This document shows, piece after piece, positions 22,324 to 23,674 of a stretch of 23,674 bases of DNA. Source of the DNA: UBA2279 sp041595875 (GTDB lineage Bacteria; Actinomycetota; Coriobacteriia; Anaerosomatales; Anaerosomataceae); NCBI GenBank assembly GCA_041595875.1, contig JBFHJN010000041.1, forward strand, positions 1-23,674, written 5' to 3'. Every line of letters starts with the position of its first letter. Position 1 is the first letter of the stretch. The notes under the pieces were generated by a model that was given only the letters and a program-made list of their open reading frames with translations, was not told the DNA's origin and did not search any database. The position numbers were made by a program, and so were the translations under genes.

Positions 22324-23065
22324 CGCACGAGGCGGTGTCGGCGCTCAACGTGGAGTGCAGCACGCTGCTGAGCGTGGCGGACATGCCCTTCTCGGCAAGC
22401 TCTTGCGCAGAACCGCTGGCCAGAACGCGGCCATCCTCGAGCACGACGTAGCGGTCAGGCATGGCGCCTTCGGGCAGCTGATGGCTGCTCAGCAAGACGC
22501 CGGACCCGCGTGCCGACGCCGCTCTCAGCGCCGTCCACAGCTCTGATGCCGAGACGGGATCGATGGGCCCGAAGGGCTCGTCGAGCAGCAGCAGCTTCGG
22601 CTGCAGCGCCAGCGCCATCACGAGCGCCAGCTTGTAGCGCATGCCGCGTGAGAACGTGGACGGGTAGGCATTCGCTGCATCAGCGATCCCGAAGTCGGTC
22701 AGCAGCCGTTCTGCTTCCGCCTCGCGATCCTCAAGCCGGTTGGCGCGCAGCACGAACTTGATGTGCTCACGCGCGGAGAGGTCGTCATAGAACGGGGGAG
22801 TGTCGGTCACCAGTACCAGCTGCGAGCGCAGCTCGCGGTCGGCGTAGCGGAGCTCCTTACCGGTCACGTGCACGGTGCCCTTGCTTGGGGCGCTCCAACC
22901 GGCGGCGCATCGGAGCAGCGTGGACTTGCCCGCGCCGTTGCGGCCGATGAGCGCGACGATCTCACCCGGCCCCACATCCAGTGTCACGCCCCGCAAGACC
23001 AGGGCGCCGGTGTACTCGTATTCCACGTCGCTCAGTGCGAGCAGTGCAGGTGCGGGCTCAGACAT
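22316..23065 (-). CDS. ABC transporter ATP-binding protein
   Basis: A 249-residue ATPase subunit. Walker A is GRNGAGKST, the Q-loop region reads VTDTPPFYDDLSAREHI, the signature is FSRGM rather than LSGGQ, Walker B is LLLLDEPF and the switch His is in LLSSHQL. This is the arrangement of ABC-2-type exporter ATPases, which often have a variant signature. ATG 23065 (or the ATG just before it at 23068) follows AGGGAGA. It drives the permease encoded immediately downstream with an 8-nt overlap. The two genes are divergent from the HerA-like gene across a gap of just over 100 nt. Confidence 0.94.
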   Translation of the reverse strand: MSEPAPALLALSDVEYEYTGALVLRGVTLDVGPGEIVALIGRNGAGKSTLLRCAAGWSAPSKGTVHVTGKELRYADRELRSQLVLVTDTPPFYDDLSAREHIKFVLRANRLEDREAEAERLLTDFGIADAANAYPSTFSRGMRYKLALVMALALQPKLLLLDEPFGPIDPVSASELWTALRAASARGSGVLLSSHQLPEGAMPDRYVVLEDGRVLASGSAQELAEKGMSATLSSVLHSTLSADTASCDA

Positions 23066-23183
23066 CATTCTCCCTCACTGGTTCCAGTCTCCCAGTCTAA
23101 CCGACGCGGGTCGCGGCGTGTCGCGCCACAGCACCTCGGGAAAGAAACCCCTATCAGGCCGCCGCCGGATCAAGGGGAGACTT

Positions 23184-23674
23184 ATGACAGACACGTCTGA
23201 CGGGTTGCTCATCGCGAAGAACGATTCCGAACTGAATCTGCTCCTGAGCATGGCCAATCGTCATGGCCTCGTTGCGGGTGCTACCGGCACCGGCAAGACC
23301 GTGACGCTCCAGATACTCGCCGAGAGATTCAGCCGCATGGGAGTGCCGGTCTTCGCAGCTGACATCAAAGGGGACCTGTCAGGCGTCTCGCAGGCCGGGG
23401 GTGACAATCCCAAGGTCATCGAGCGTGTGGAGAAGCTCGGGCTGGGGCCGTACGATTACGGCGGCAGTCCCGTTGCGTTCTGGGACGTATTCGGCGAGCA
23501 GGGCCACCCCGTCCGGACGACCGTCTCTGAATTGGGGCCGCTGCTGATCAGCCGGCTCCTCAACCTCAACGACATCCAGGAGGGCGTGCTCAACGTCGCG
23601 TTTCGCGTGGCGGATGACAACGGCCTGCTGCTGCTGGACCTCAAGGACCTGCGGGCGATCTTGCAGTTCGTCGG
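23184..23674 (+). CDS. HerA/DUF853-type ATPase, C-terminus cut by window edge
   Basis: The first 163 residues of a larger protein (family usually about 500). Walker A is GATGTGKT (about 32-39) in VAGATGTGKTVTLQILAERFSRMGVPVFAADIKGDLSG, which is highly typical of the DUF853/YjgR branch of HerA-like ATPases. VAFWDVFGEQGHPVRTTVSELGPLLISRLLNLNDIQEGVLNVAFRVADD continues the family pattern. Homologues are ring-forming motor ATPases of uncertain role. ATG 23184 follows AAGGGGAGA. Confidence 0.9.
   Translation, partial: MTDTSDGLLIAKNDSELNLLLSMANRHGLVAGATGTGKTVTLQILAERFSRMGVPVFAADIKGDLSGVSQAGGDNPKVIERVEKLGLGPYDYGGSPVAFWDVFGEQGHPVRTTVSELGPLLISRLLNLNDIQEGVLNVAFRVADDNGLLLLDLKDLRAILQFV

Overview
This is a high-GC, densely coded chromosomal segment, most likely from an actinobacterium and plausibly an environmental, anaerobic Coriobacteriia-type lineage. 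That placement is inference. It rests on the GC-rich codon use, strong AAGGAGG-type ribosome sites, the actinobacterial GYF_2/S8 protease and cell-wall-binding-repeat-2 (CWB2) proteins, an LPXTG surface protein, a radical SAM porphyrin-type enzyme in the purine cluster, and apparent use of selenocysteine. I see no rRNA, tRNA, CRISPR array, insertion sequence or prophage gene, and no gene-free gap longer than about 300 bases.

Layout. 1-3835: a truncated membrane-anchored subtilisin-like protease (minus), an exported protein of unknown function (plus) and a GerMN lipoprotein (minus). 4112-10503: purA, an atypical LuxR-type regulator, a degenerate STAS protein, then a compact run of purD, a HemN/HemW-like radical SAM gene, purE and a small membrane protein. 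10509-12991 (minus): a DUF427 protein, a secreted cysteine-hydrolase protein with three CWB2 repeats, and a YobA-like lipoprotein. 13093-15561: an envelope-response module of PadR regulator, HAAS/sensor membrane protein, toast-rack lipoprotein and PLDc_N-like membrane protein. It sits behind a clear promoter with two direct-repeat operator candidates and ends at a terminator. 15678-19352: a LOR/SDH-type ornithine cyclodeaminase, msrA, msrB, a DUF2284 metal-binding protein and rpiA. 19501-20756: a 37-residue membrane peptide and a sortase-anchored protein with 33 Asp-Pro-(Glu/Asp) triplets. 20815-23065 (minus): an ABC exporter pair. 23184-end: the start of a HerA/DUF853 ATPase.

The standout is msrA at 16970-17653. 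Its reading frame is interrupted by a single UGA exactly where the catalytic cysteine of the GCFWG motif belongs. A strong ribosome site lies upstream, full MsrA conservation continues on both sides, and a small hairpin with a G-first loop lies about 20 nt downstream. The best reading is a selenocysteine-containing MsrA with no other cysteine, translationally adjacent to a cysteine-type MsrB. A gene caller would start it late, at 17099, and lose the active site.

Other items to check are the PadR operator pair, the pseudo-receiver regulator paired with a STAS protein lacking its phosphoserine, the radical SAM gene inside the pur cluster, the ATTAG-rich array before the LPXTG gene, and the tiny membrane peptide with its own control region and terminator.
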